Assembly (NCBI RefSeq): GCF_001440405.1 | Contig: NZ_LLXX01000118.1 | Location: 1-42,916 of the forward strand | DNA: 42,916 nt | Direction: 5' to 3' | Origin: Bradyrhizobium valentinum | GTDB taxonomy: Bacteria > Pseudomonadota > Alphaproteobacteria > Rhizobiales > Xanthobacteraceae | Shown: positions 29,767 to 38,172 of the stretch, one piece after another | How positions within the stretch are numbered: the stretch's first letter is position 1 | Layout: each line of letters begins with the position of its first letter | Position numbers and translations under genes: made by a program | The notes under the pieces: generated by a model | The model's input: the letters and a program-made list of their open reading frames with translations, nothing else | Database searches by the model: none | Told to the model about the DNA's origin: nothing

Positions 29767-31266
29767 ATGCGAAAAATTCCGACCAATTCTCTGGCGTCGC
29801 GACGCAAGCCGGAGCTTGCGCTCGATCTTTCCGGTCCGCATGTGACGCCGGGCGCCTCCTCGCAGCACCGGCTCTATCAGGCGCTGTGCCACGCCATCAC
29901 GGGCGGGATCGCAAAACCCGGCGAGCCGCTGCCGCCGTCGCGCACGCTGGCAAAGCAGACCGGCTTCCGTCGCAACGCCGTCACCTCGGCCTATGAGCGG
30001 CTGATCGCGGATGGTTTTGCGGTGGCCAACGTCGGCTCCGGCACCTTCGTCGCCGCCCGCATTCCCGCCCGCGTCAACGATATCAGCAAGACCAAGATCG
30101 CGATCGAGCCGCCGCAGCATGGCGCGCTGGCGCTCGGCTGCACGCATATCGATAAAAGGGCGCTGCAGCGCTTCAGATCGTTTGCCGGCCGGCGCATGCG
30201 CGCTTTCGGCACTGAGCACCTTCAGTACGGCGACCCGCGGGGCAGCCGCGAGCTCCGCGCCGCAATTGCCGATCACCTGTTGTCGGCGCGCGGGCTGCGC
30301 TGCGACCCGGATCAGATCATGCTGACGTCGGGAACGCAGCACGCATTGCGGATCGTGCTGGGCACGATTCTCAAGTCGGGCGATCAGATCTGGTGCGAGG
30401 ATCCCGGCTATCCCGCCGCACGAAAGGCGATCGAACATTGCGGCCTGCGCCCCGTCTCCGTGCCGGTCGACGCCTCAGGCATGATCGTCGCCAAAGGCCG
30501 GGCGGTTGCTCCTTCGGCGGGCGCGGCCTACGTCACACCCTCGCACCAGTTTCCGCTCGGTGTGCAGATGTCGATGGCGCGGCGGCTCGAACTGCTCGAC
30601 TGGGCGAAGGATGCTGACGCTTTCGTGTTCGAGGACGATTACGACAGCGAGTTCAGATATGACGGTGCGCCCTTACTATCGCTCGCCGGCATCGATCACC
30701 TTTCGCGCGTCATCTACATGGGCACGTTTGCAAAGACGCTGTTTCCGGGATTGCGCATCGGTTACTGCGCGCTGCCCGAGCGGCTGGTCGGGCCGGTGAC
30801 AGCGGCCCGCGCCGCGCTCGACCGCTTCCCCGGCACGCTGCTGGAAGGCGCGGTCGCAGACATGCTGAATTCCGGCGCGTTCGCGGCAAACCTGCGCCGG
30901 GTGCGCGGGCTTTACCGCGAAGCGCGCGACGCATTGGCCTCGACGCTACTGGCCGCATCGAATGGCGAGCTGTCCGTGCCGGTACCGTCGCAGGGGCTGC
31001 ATCTGGTCGCGCGGTTCGATCCGTCGACCGATCCGCTGGTGGCCGCAAAGGCAAAGGCCGAAGCGGGTGTCGCAGGCTGGCTGCTGGCGGAAACCTATCA
31101 TCGCGTGCGCCCGCTGCCGGGTTTCGTGCTCGGCTTTGCCGGCCATCCGATCCCGCAACTGGTTGCATCCGCCGAAAGACTGGCGGAGGCATCGCTCGCT
31201 GCCTTGCGGACAAACCGTAAAGCAAACAGCGGAACCCGCGTCAGAAGGCTGAAGTCCGCGACATAG
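29767..31266 (+). CDS. MocR/GabR-type PLP-binding transcriptional regulator
   Basis: A 499-residue fusion of a GntR winged helix (HRLYQALCHAITGGIAKPGE, PPSRTLAKQTGFRRNAVTSA, YERLIADGFAVANVGSGTFV) with a fold-type I aminotransferase domain. The PLP-binding Lys is in MGTFAKTLFPGLRIGY, and EDDYDSEFRYDG and YVTPSHQFPLG are the other typical motifs. It probably senses PLP or an amino compound and controls the divergent flavin-fold gene and itself. ATG 29767 is chosen; the frame is open far upstream (overlapping the opposite gene), but without GntR homology. Confidence 0.94.
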   Translation: MRKIPTNSLASRRKPELALDLSGPHVTPGASSQHRLYQALCHAITGGIAKPGEPLPPSRTLAKQTGFRRNAVTSAYERLIADGFAVANVGSGTFVAARIPARVNDISKTKIAIEPPQHGALALGCTHIDKRALQRFRSFAGRRMRAFGTEHLQYGDPRGSRELRAAIADHLLSARGLRCDPDQIMLTSGTQHALRIVLGTILKSGDQIWCEDPGYPAARKAIEHCGLRPVSVPVDASGMIVAKGRAVAPSAGAAYVTPSHQFPLGVQMSMARRLELLDWAKDADAFVFEDDYDSEFRYDGAPLLSLAGIDHLSRVIYMGTFAKTLFPGLRIGYCALPERLVGPVTAARAALDRFPGTLLEGAVADMLNSGAFAANLRRVRGLYREARDALASTLLAASNGELSVPVPSQGLHLVARFDPSTDPLVAAKAKAEAGVAGWLLAETYHRVRPLPGFVLGFAGHPIPQLVASAERLAEASLAALRTNRKANSGTRVRRLKSAT

Positions 31267-31354
31267 CTGTCGCGGCCGGCGCAGCACGGCTCGCGCTCTA
31301 TGAGAATCGCCGCCGCGTCACTAAGCTCGCCCATCAACATCACGGAACCACCGG

Positions 31355-31507
31355 ATGCCCGGCAATCGCAACGTTCTCTATCTTATCATCGGCGCATTGA
31401 TCGTCGCGGTCGGTGTGCTCGGCTACAACCTCTATCAAACCAAGAAAGAGCCCGAGGGCCTGCAGATCAATGTCGGGCCCGATGGGCTGAAGATCAAGAC
31501 CAAGTGA
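31355..31507 (+). CDS. Small single-helix membrane protein (50 aa)
   Basis: A 50-residue protein: MPGNRNVLYLIIGALIVAVG begins a membrane helix (NVLYLIIGALIVAVGVLGYN), followed by a charged segment LYQTKKEPEG and LQINVGPDGLKIKTK, a strand-like tail. The tail should lie in the periplasm or the cytoplasm depending on orientation. ACGGA precedes ATG 31355. The stop overlaps a possible GTG at 31504 of the next frame; the next gene's better ATG is 12 bp downstream. Similar proteins occur in Bradyrhizobium from memory; function unknown. Confidence 0.75.
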   Translation: MPGNRNVLYLIIGALIVAVGVLGYNLYQTKKEPEGLQINVGPDGLKIKTK

Positions 31508-31518
31508 GCGAGACCGGA

Positions 31519-31776
31519 ATGATGACGACAAAGGCTGCCCGATCGCTTGCCCTGCCCGCCGGCATCGCGCTGTGGCTCCTTACGAGTCCCGCTCTGGCCC
31601 AGGTGGTTTCGCGAGAACAGGACATTATCGACCTGCGGCTCGGCCAGCGCGTGCTGGTAGACGATGGCTCATGCCCGGCCGGTCAGATCAAGGAAGTCCA
31701 GGGCTCGCAGATGACGACGTCAGGCGTGCTGCGCACGCGAAAATGCATTCCGCGGCTCGGGACCAAGCGGAGATAA
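31519..31776 (+). CDS. Small exported protein (85 aa), DUF6719-like
   Basis: An 85-residue protein with a signal peptide (ALPAGIALWLLTSPALAQ) and a mature domain REQDIIDLRLGQRVLVDDGS, CPAGQIKEVQGSQMTTSGVL, RTRKCIPRLGTKRR. It has two Cys that could form a disulfide. I recall this pattern as DUF6719, not with certainty. The ATG at 31519 (or 31522) follows the preceding small gene by 11 bp, so both are probably one transcript. Periplasmic, function unknown. Confidence 0.78.
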   Translation: MMTTKAARSLALPAGIALWLLTSPALAQVVSREQDIIDLRLGQRVLVDDGSCPAGQIKEVQGSQMTTSGVLRTRKCIPRLGTKRR

Positions 31777-31872
31777 CCACGCGCGCTCGCACTGACCGGC
31801 GACCTCACCGCTGCGACGAAGAATGACAGCGTCGGCAAAGAGAGCTTCGTGCGTGAGCGCGACGCGCTCACT

Positions 31873-32271
31873 TTATTCGTTCGTCGCCGGCTCGAACATG
31901 CACTGCAATGTCGGCTTGGCGATCTTGGTGAAGGTCGGGCCGATTTCGGATTGCTTTGATGGCGGGACCCATGCGGTCTCGATCGTCGGCACCCCGGTCT
32001 CGCTGATGCCGCGCAGCAGCGCTTCTCGCAGGTCGGCATCTTCCACGGTCGCGGCGGCGTAGTCGTGCAGGCAGCCGCAAACGCGTTCGGGATGCGCCCA
32101 GCGCCCGACCATGTGGGGCGCACAAAGGCGCACAAACTCGCCGCGCGGATCGGGCATCTTGAAAAGGGAACGGAACGTGGTCTGCGGCGGCTGAAACTGG
32201 ACTTGAGCCTGCGCCGCGCCACTGAGAAGAAGAGAAGCCAGGATCGCTGCAGAACAGATACGTACGAACAT
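31873..32271 (-). CDS. Secreted hypothetical protein (132 aa)
   Basis: A 132-residue protein with a Sec signal peptide (residues 1-23, cut after AAQA) and a mature part with four Cys in LCAPHMVGRWAHPERVCGCL and LQCMFEPATNE. The Cys pattern suggests disulfides in the periplasm. The middle (VEDADLREALLRGISETGVP) is helical. No family is recognised. AAAGG lies upstream of ATG 32271. Confidence 0.78.
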   Translation of the reverse strand: MFVRICSAAILASLLLSGAAQAQVQFQPPQTTFRSLFKMPDPRGEFVRLCAPHMVGRWAHPERVCGCLHDYAAATVEDADLREALLRGISETGVPTIETAWVPPSKQSEIGPTFTKIAKPTLQCMFEPATNE

Positions 32272-32313
32272 ACAGGGCCTTTGTCGGCGATCTTTTTGCG
32301 GAGGATCCGTTCG

Positions 32314-32475
32314 CTAATTGGCGGCCACGACCATCGGCTGCGACGCCGGGGTCGCAACCGGCGAACCATTATAGGCGAAGGTGCCGACACCCGGCAGAGC
32401 CTGGTCCGACGAACCAGCCATCGAGGGACCAGCCAGAATGAACGCGAAGGCGAGGATGAAGCTGATGGTCCGCAT
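32314..32475 (-). CDS. Small secreted peptide (53 aa)
   Basis: A 53-residue protein with a signal peptide (MRTISFILAFAFILAGPSMA) and a short mature peptide GSSDQALPGVGTFAYNGSPV followed by ATPASQPMVVAAN. Similar short exported peptides with GVGTFAYNGSPV-like sequence occur in Bradyrhizobium (from memory). GGAGACAG precedes ATG 32475. Function unknown. It is upstream of the 132-residue secreted protein on the same strand, with 42 bp between. Confidence 0.75.
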   Translation of the reverse strand: MRTISFILAFAFILAGPSMAGSSDQALPGVGTFAYNGSPVATPASQPMVVAAN

Positions 32476-32859
32476 CTGACTGTCTCCGGTGATCCCTGTC
32501 CGGCGGTGTCCGCCGTCTCGTTGGCTCCTGGATAGCCATCGGCTGTTTCCGGACATCTGCGCCAAAAACGGAAAATGGTTTCATTGCGCAGGAGAATTGT
32601 TTCGTCGACGCTGCCAGACGAAACATTAGCGGGAAAAGTTCAATGAATTCAGCCGGCACCCATTCACTTCAGATGATCCGGCCGAGCATCGCAGGCCGCC
32701 AATCAGGGCCGCTTTGGCGCTCGTCCGGTCGACGAGGACAGCCTCGTTCGCTGGCTGATCGGATGAACCGAAGCTTCGGTCGGGCCGACTCACTCGAATG
32801 CCGTGCAACCTTGCGCGCGCTTGTGCGTTGTGACCCCTCCTCAACAAAGGATGGCAGTC
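32476..32859. other. 384-bp region with no supported gene
   Basis: Upstream region of the small secreted peptide (leftward) and of a doubtful rightward gene at 32860. It contains the inverted repeat at 32598-32625. I see no other element. Confidence 0.5.
32598..32625. promoter_or_regulatory. Inverted repeat, possible operator
   Basis: TGTTTCGTC (32598-32606) and GACGAAACA (32617-32625) are exact inverted copies with a 10-base centre. No T run follows, and it is about 120 bp from the nearest start, so an operator is more likely than a terminator. The binding protein is unknown. Confidence 0.4.
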
Positions 32860-33150
32860 GTGCGTAGTGGCAACAACGATGTTGGCAGTGCAACAACCGC
32901 GACCCGCAAACCCGACAAGCCGGTCGCTGAGGGCTCCGAAATGCGGATCGATCCTTCCCTGAAGACAGGCCGCCAAAGAAAGACTTCAGAGCATCCGACA
33001 AGCGTTTGTGGTGCGATGTCTCAGCAAGGCAGCGAATTTCGCGGCAATGTATCGGCGCCGCAGAAATTCGTGCAGCTAGTCGGTTGCCGCGACCGCAAGG
33101 TCGGAACCGGCCTTGAGGCCCGCCAATATTCCAATCCGGTCAAACGGTAA
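32860..33150 (+). CDS. Doubtful hydrophilic hypothetical protein (96 aa)
   Basis: An open frame from GTG 32860 (AAAGGA 8-9 nt upstream) coding a polar protein with SATTATRKPDKPVAEGSEMR and GLEARQYSNPVKR. It has no domain, signal peptide or clear conservation pattern. Its polar makeup is like the small proteins at 2547-3702, but the codon evidence is weak. It may be non-coding. Confidence 0.35.
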   Translation: MRSGNNDVGSATTATRKPDKPVAEGSEMRIDPSLKTGRQRKTSEHPTSVCGAMSQQGSEFRGNVSAPQKFVQLVGCRDRKVGTGLEARQYSNPVKR

Positions 33151-33208
33151 GCCCGAAGCCCTCATCTCGGATCCCGGATCCGATCTCAGATTCTTGCCGG
33201 CATCGCAC

Positions 33209-33757
33209 TTACTGGATGAATTCACCGCATTTCTGAACCGCGATGTCGCCGGCTCCCCAGGGCATGATCGGCACCGAGGACGTTGAGTTTTTGGGTGAAC
33301 CTTCGATCAGCTTGTCTGAATAGACCATGTAGACCAACACGTTGCGTTTGGCGTCGCAGCCGCGAACGATCTGCATCTTCTTGAAGAACAGCGAGCGGCG
33401 CTGGCGGAACATGTCATCGCCCTGCTCCAGTCTGTGCTTGAACTTGACGGGGCCGATCTGGCGGCACGCCAGCGAGATGTCCGACACCTCCGCGGCGAGG
33501 CCGAGCCAGCCCTTGAAGCCGCCCTTTTCCGGCACCGTGAAGTGACAGGCCACCCCGTCGACCTCGGGGTCATCGACAGCGTAGGTCGCGAGCTTGTCGT
33601 TGGGGCTCAGCCACTTGAACACGGTCGAGCGGCGAAAGATCAGGTCGGGCTCATCAGCGGCCGACGCCGGGCTCGCGTGCCACAATGTCAACGCCAACAC
33701 CACCAAGGCCGCACTTCTCCACTTCCTGTCACACTTAACGATGGCCTTGGATGTCAT
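33209..33757 (-). CDS. creA: CreA family exported protein
   Basis: A 182-residue protein with a signal peptide (cut near SPASAADE) and the whole CreA domain: FKWLSPNDKLATYAVDDPEV, GVACHFTVPEKGGFKGWLGL, AAEVSDISLACRQIGPVKFK, RRSLFFKKMQIVRGCDAKRN, VLVYMVYSDKLIEGSPKNSTS and VPIMPWG. CreA is a conserved periplasmic protein without established function, named from the E. coli cre locus; no creBCD genes are nearby. GGAGA lies upstream of ATG 33757. Confidence 0.93.
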   Translation of the reverse strand: MTSKAIVKCDRKWRSAALVVLALTLWHASPASAADEPDLIFRRSTVFKWLSPNDKLATYAVDDPEVDGVACHFTVPEKGGFKGWLGLAAEVSDISLACRQIGPVKFKHRLEQGDDMFRQRRSLFFKKMQIVRGCDAKRNVLVYMVYSDKLIEGSPKNSTSSVPIMPWGAGDIAVQKCGEFIQ

Positions 33758-34027
33758 TGAAATCTCCGCTGAAGGGCTCGCCGCCTATGTAGTGCCGGAA
33801 AGTGGAACAGGAAGGCCGCAGCGGACTTGAAGGCCGCAGTACCGCCTTATGGATGGCGTCAGATTGACCCAAGCGCCGTTTAACGGAATGTGAGGCTTTT
33901 TTGCTACGATCGGGGCGAAAAGCGCTGAAATAATAAGGCCTATGCTGGTGAACGCTTTTCGCCTCTGCGACAACAAATGAACAAGCAGGACAGTAGATTC
34001 GAGTAACTGGATTTGAGGATCACGCGC

Positions 34028-35716
34028 GTGAGCGGGCATCGGTTTTTCAGTGCGAGTATCGCGAGCGCGACTATTTCGAAGCAGCGATTTTGGCAGATTG
34101 CGATGTTGACCGCGGCAGGCTCCATTGCCGCCGCTTCCCAGGCGGATGCCGCCGCCATGTTCTACTGGCAGGATTCCGATCCCGGCTATTACCGGCCCGC
34201 GCCGATGGTGCAGCCGCGCAAGCCGAAGCTGCGCCGGCCGCCAGCCAAGACCGAGACGACCATCAAGGAAACCAACGCCAAGCCGCAGGGGCCGCTGATC
34301 ATCGCGGTCTCGGTCGAACAGCAGAAGGTTCGCGTCTACGACGCCAAAGGATTGTTCGCAGAAAGCCCGGTGTCGACGGGCATGAAGGGTCATTCGACCC
34401 CGATGGGCGTGTTCAGCGTCATCCAGAAGCACAAGATGCACCGCTCCAACATCTACAGCGGCGCACCGATGCCTTACATGCAGCGCATCACCTGGTCGGG
34501 CATTGCGATGCATGCCGGTGTATTGCCGGGCTATCCGGCGTCGCATGGCTGCATCCGCATGCCGACGGCGTTTGCGATAAAAATGTGGAACTGGACCAGG
34601 ATGGGCGCGCGCGTCATCATCACGCCCGGCCCGATTACGCCTGCCAGTTTCTCCCACCCGTTGCTCGCGGCGCAGAAGGTCGTGCCGCAGCCTCTCCTCG
34701 CCGACGATCCGGCAAATGACGCGCCCGCGGTAAAGAGCGACAAGGGCGCAGATGCGGGCCGCGAGATCGAGGCCGCGAATTCGCAGGCCAGCCTCGAACT
34801 TCGACCGACCGTCGGGCACGCAGCGCCGTTGCGCGAGCAGACTCACACCGCGGATGCCAGCAGCGCGCGGCCGGCGACCAACACGGTCGTATCAGATGCA
34901 ACGCCGTCTGTGGCCCGCGTCCAGCCTGGCAGCGATACGTCAGACGCGGAAGCCGATGCAGACGCACCGAAGTCCGAGCCGGCAGCCGACGCGACTGGCA
35001 CCCGCGAGCTCACTAGGACGGAAGTCTCCGCAAGCGAGAACGCGAAAACCGACGAGGCCCCCACGGCGGCGATTGCCAATGCCCCGCCTGCCAGGACGGA
35101 AACGCCGAAAGCCGACGAAGCCAAGACGGCTGAATCCAAGCCTACCGCCGAAAAGCCCGCCGAACCGGTCACCGGTGCACCGGCTGCTGCTCCCGACGTG
35201 AAGAAAGATCCGGCGCGTCTGCCCGGGGCGGAAAAGGCTGCCAAGGCGGAGCCGCCGCGGCGTCCCGGCCAGATTGCGGTGTTTGTGAGCCTCAAGGATT
35301 CCAAGCTCTACGTTCGCGAGAACTTCAAGCCGCAGTTCGAGGTGCCGGTGACCATAGCGCCAAGCGACCGTCCGCTGGGCACGCACGTCTTCACCGTCGC
35401 AGTCGACAAGAACGATCCCAACCTGTTGCGCTGGTCGGTGGTCTCGCTACCGGTCACGGCGCGCAATGCAGCCCGGGGCGACGAGGACAACCGCACAGCC
35501 GGCCGCCGCAAGATGGCCGCGCCCGCCGAGGCCAAGCCGCGGCTGGTGCCGAACAGCCCGGCCGAGGCGCTGGATCGCATCACCGTCGCACCTGAGGCAA
35601 TGACGCGGATCGCCGAGGCGTTGACCACCGGTGGCTCGATCATCGTGTCCGATCTCGGCGTCAATCAGGGCGGCGAAACCGGCGAAGGCACTGACTTCAT
35701 CGTCCCGCTGCGGTAG
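34028..35716 (+). CDS. Exported L,D-transpeptidase with a second, degenerate YkuD-like domain
   Basis: A 562-residue cell-wall enzyme. The signal peptide is near residues 20-41 (QIAMLTAAGSIAAASQADA). The first YkuD domain (about 88-210) has MHAGVLPGYP and the catalytic SHGCIRM with Cys175, so it should form or edit peptidoglycan cross-links. A long low-complexity Ala/Thr/Pro/Lys/Glu linker (about 215-420) follows. The C-terminal part (IAVFVSLKDSKLYVRENFKP, PSDRPLGTHVFTVAV) again resembles YkuD but has no SHGC motif. GTG 34028 with GAGGA 8 nt upstream is preferred to TTG 34013. The linker could span the periplasm. Confidence 0.9.
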   Translation: MSGHRFFSASIASATISKQRFWQIAMLTAAGSIAAASQADAAAMFYWQDSDPGYYRPAPMVQPRKPKLRRPPAKTETTIKETNAKPQGPLIIAVSVEQQKVRVYDAKGLFAESPVSTGMKGHSTPMGVFSVIQKHKMHRSNIYSGAPMPYMQRITWSGIAMHAGVLPGYPASHGCIRMPTAFAIKMWNWTRMGARVIITPGPITPASFSHPLLAAQKVVPQPLLADDPANDAPAVKSDKGADAGREIEAANSQASLELRPTVGHAAPLREQTHTADASSARPATNTVVSDATPSVARVQPGSDTSDAEADADAPKSEPAADATGTRELTRTEVSASENAKTDEAPTAAIANAPPARTETPKADEAKTAESKPTAEKPAEPVTGAPAAAPDVKKDPARLPGAEKAAKAEPPRRPGQIAVFVSLKDSKLYVRENFKPQFEVPVTIAPSDRPLGTHVFTVAVDKNDPNLLRWSVVSLPVTARNAARGDEDNRTAGRRKMAAPAEAKPRLVPNSPAEALDRITVAPEAMTRIAEALTTGGSIIVSDLGVNQGGETGEGTDFIVPLR

Positions 35717-35797
35717 ACCGCATAACGCCTTGTTGAGCGGCAGCGGCCTGCGCGTTGCGCTATGCTTTGCGCTGTTGAACCACGGCCGAGGCTTCCC

Positions 35798-36370
35798 ATG
35801 ATGGACCGCAGAAGCGTGATGACCGCGGCGCTGGCCGCGATCGCAGCCGCCACCTCGAACAGGCGATCCCTGGCGCAGGCTGCGATGAGCCGGATCACGG
35901 CTTATGCGTTTTCATTTCCGGGATTGGGCGGCGGCGATATCCGGCTGTCCGAATTTGCCGGCCGGCCGATCCTGATCGTCAACACCGCTTCGCTTTGTGG
36001 CTACACGCCGCAATATGGCGGGCTGCAGGAATTGTGGACCGAGTTTCACGGCCGCGGCCTGATGATCGTCGGCGTCCCCTCCAACGATTTCGGCGGCCAG
36101 GAGCCGGGCGGCGCAACCGAAATCACCGCGACCACGCAGAACCATCACGTCACCTTTCCGATCGCCGCGAAGGCCGTCGTCAAGGGACCGAACGCGCATC
36201 CGTTTTACAAATGGGCGGCGGAAGCGCGGCCGAAGGATGTTCCACGATGGAACTTCCACAAATACCTGATCGGACGTGACGGCTATATCGCCGACGTGTT
36301 CCCGCAATCCATCGACCCCGTGGATTCACGGGTAAAGACCGCCATCGCACGGGCACTCGCCGACTCCTGA
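35798..36370 (+). CDS. Exported glutathione peroxidase-family protein
   Basis: A 190-residue thiol peroxidase. The family motifs are intact: NTASLCGYTPQYGGLQELW with peroxidatic Cys67, VPSNDFGGQEPG with Gln101, and WNFHKYLIGRDG with Trp151/Asn152. The N-terminus MMDRRSVMTAALAAIAAATS and RRSLAQA looks like a Tat-type or Sec signal, so it would reduce peroxides outside the cytosol, where thioredoxin-like partners rather than glutathione would be needed. GAGG lies before ATG 35798. Single gene, apparently. Confidence 0.92.
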   Translation: MMDRRSVMTAALAAIAAATSNRRSLAQAAMSRITAYAFSFPGLGGGDIRLSEFAGRPILIVNTASLCGYTPQYGGLQELWTEFHGRGLMIVGVPSNDFGGQEPGGATEITATTQNHHVTFPIAAKAVVKGPNAHPFYKWAAEARPKDVPRWNFHKYLIGRDGYIADVFPQSIDPVDSRVKTAIARALADS

Positions 36371-36524
36371 ATTAACCCGATCGAGGACAAATCGGCTAGG
36401 GGTCGCGACAGCCGTTGCGTTGGCGCGCCCCCTCCATCTAAGGTACGGTCCGTCAACGGATGGAGGCAGACCGGATCACGGCAAAGCCGCGACCCGGGAG
36501 CGGGATTCGAACAAGGAAAGCAAG

Positions 36525-37466
36525 ATGCGCATTCGGGCAGGGATGATTTTTGCTGGCGCGATTTCGCTGCTGGCATCGAGCGCGGCGTGGTCACAGACAC
36601 CAGCCGCCAAAGGCATGGCTGCTCCGCAGGCGGCTCCAGCACCGATCCCTGCAGCGGCGCCCGCCCCGACCCGACCGCCCTGCAACAATCCCAGCGCGCT
36701 CGGTATCGGCCGCACCGTCGAGATCGATACCACGGGCGGTCCCGGCTTCGGCTTCGAGCATTTCAAGGAACTCGATTTCCTTCGCGACAAGGAAGTGGTT
36801 CTGACGTTTGACGACGGTCCGTGGCCGGTGAACACGCCTGCGGTCTTGAAGGCGCTGGCGGAGGAATGCACCACCGGCATCTTCTTCCCGATCGGAAAGC
36901 ACGCCACCTATTATCCCGAAATCCTCAAGCAGGTGATGGCGGCCGGCCATTCCATCGGATCGCACACCTGGTCACATGCAGCCCTCGTCAACAAGAAGCT
37001 GAACGAGCAGCAGCGCAAGGATGAAATCGAAAAAGGCTTCAGCGCCGTGAAATGGGCGCTCGGCGGCAAGGCGCCGGCGCCGTTCTTCCGCTTCCCCGCG
37101 CTGCAACACCCGCCGGAGATGGTGACCTATCTCGGCGACCGCAACATCGGGATCTTCTCCTGCGACCTCGATTCCTTCGACTTCAAGGCCAGCAAGGCGC
37201 AGACGATCATCGACAACGTGATGCGCAAGGTCGAGAAGAACGGCAAGGGCATCATCCTGATGCACGACTTCCAGAAGCACACGGCGGAAGCCCTGCCCGA
37301 AATTCTGAAGAAGCTGAAGGCCGGCGGCTACAAGGTGGTTGCGATGCGCGCCAAGACGCCGGTGCTGACCATCGCCCAGTATGACGAAGACATCGTCAAG
37401 GATCTGAAGCTGCCGACCGTGAGCTCGCGCCCGGTTTCCAGCGTCGTGCAGACGATCTCGGAATAA
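36525..37466 (+). CDS. Exported polysaccharide deacetylase (NodB homology)
   Basis: A 313-residue protein with a signal peptide (cut after AAWS) and an Ala/Pro-rich spacer (25-50), then a complete NodB domain. The metal and catalytic motifs are LTFDDGPW (Asp97/Asp98 region), SHTWSH (146-151), FFRFPAL (187-193), DLDSFDF (214-220) and ILMHDF (244-249). Family members remove acetyl groups from chitin-like, peptidoglycan or exopolysaccharide chains; no nod genes are present, so a cell-envelope glycan is the likely substrate. AAGGAAAG precedes ATG 36525. Confidence 0.93.
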   Translation: MRIRAGMIFAGAISLLASSAAWSQTPAAKGMAAPQAAPAPIPAAAPAPTRPPCNNPSALGIGRTVEIDTTGGPGFGFEHFKELDFLRDKEVVLTFDDGPWPVNTPAVLKALAEECTTGIFFPIGKHATYYPEILKQVMAAGHSIGSHTWSHAALVNKKLNEQQRKDEIEKGFSAVKWALGGKAPAPFFRFPALQHPPEMVTYLGDRNIGIFSCDLDSFDFKASKAQTIIDNVMRKVEKNGKGIILMHDFQKHTAEALPEILKKLKAGGYKVVAMRAKTPVLTIAQYDEDIVKDLKLPTVSSRPVSSVVQTISE

Positions 37467-37485
37467 CGCGGCGCGACACGGACCC

Positions 37486-38043
37486 GTGCCGGCGCTGCGT
37501 ATCGAAGGCTATGTCATCGTCTCCGCGGACGGCATGTTGGCGGATGCGCGTAACGTTATGCCTGACGAGTTGAAGTTCGAGGGCGACAAGGCGTTCTTCA
37601 CCGCCGCCCTCGACCACGCCGATCTGATCCTGCACGGCCGCAATTCCTACGAAGACCAGCCGAACTCGCCGCGGCGCAGGCGGATCATCCTGACGCGGAA
37701 AGTAGACGCGATCGCGCCCGACCCGGCCAATCCGAAATCAACCCTATGGAATCCTGCGAGCGCTTCGTTTGAAGTCGCCTGCCATCATGCCGGCGTTGAC
37801 GCCGGCACCGTCGCCGTGATCGGCGGCCCCGGCGTGTTCGGCATGTTCATGGACCGCTACGACGAGTTCTGGCTCTCAGTGGCGCCGCATGTCCGCCTTC
37901 CCGGCGGCGAACCTTGCTTCCCCGGCGTGCCCGCGCGTTCGCCGCAGGACATCCTGGCCGCGCATGGGCTGCGCGCCGGCAAGCCGCAGATGCTCGACGC
38001 CGCCCACCAAGTCACCGTCACACCGTGGCGGCGCATCGCCTAG
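37486..38043 (+). CDS. Dihydrofolate reductase/RibD-like protein
   Basis: A 185-residue protein with the DHFR/RibD C-terminal fold: IEGYVIVSADGMLAD, LILHGRNSYEDQPNS, RRIILTRKVDAI and VAVIGGPGVFGMFMDRYDEF (the GGPxxF phosphate loop). It is shorter than RibD, and its substrate is unknown; an NADPH-dependent reductase is the family expectation. GTG 37486 has only a weak CGGA upstream. It lies 19 bp after the deacetylase and may share its transcript. Confidence 0.86.
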   Translation: MPALRIEGYVIVSADGMLADARNVMPDELKFEGDKAFFTAALDHADLILHGRNSYEDQPNSPRRRRIILTRKVDAIAPDPANPKSTLWNPASASFEVACHHAGVDAGTVAVIGGPGVFGMFMDRYDEFWLSVAPHVRLPGGEPCFPGVPARSPQDILAAHGLRAGKPQMLDAAHQVTVTPWRRIA

Positions 38044-38172
38044 GGCGTCATCCTTTCGTACAATCAGCCTCGCCGTAAGCCAGCTCGGCCAGAGATCGCT
38101 TGACAGTACGCGGCCGCGGTTCCAACCTGAAAAGAAAAAATAAGCAAACACCACCATCGGGAGGACCACAAC

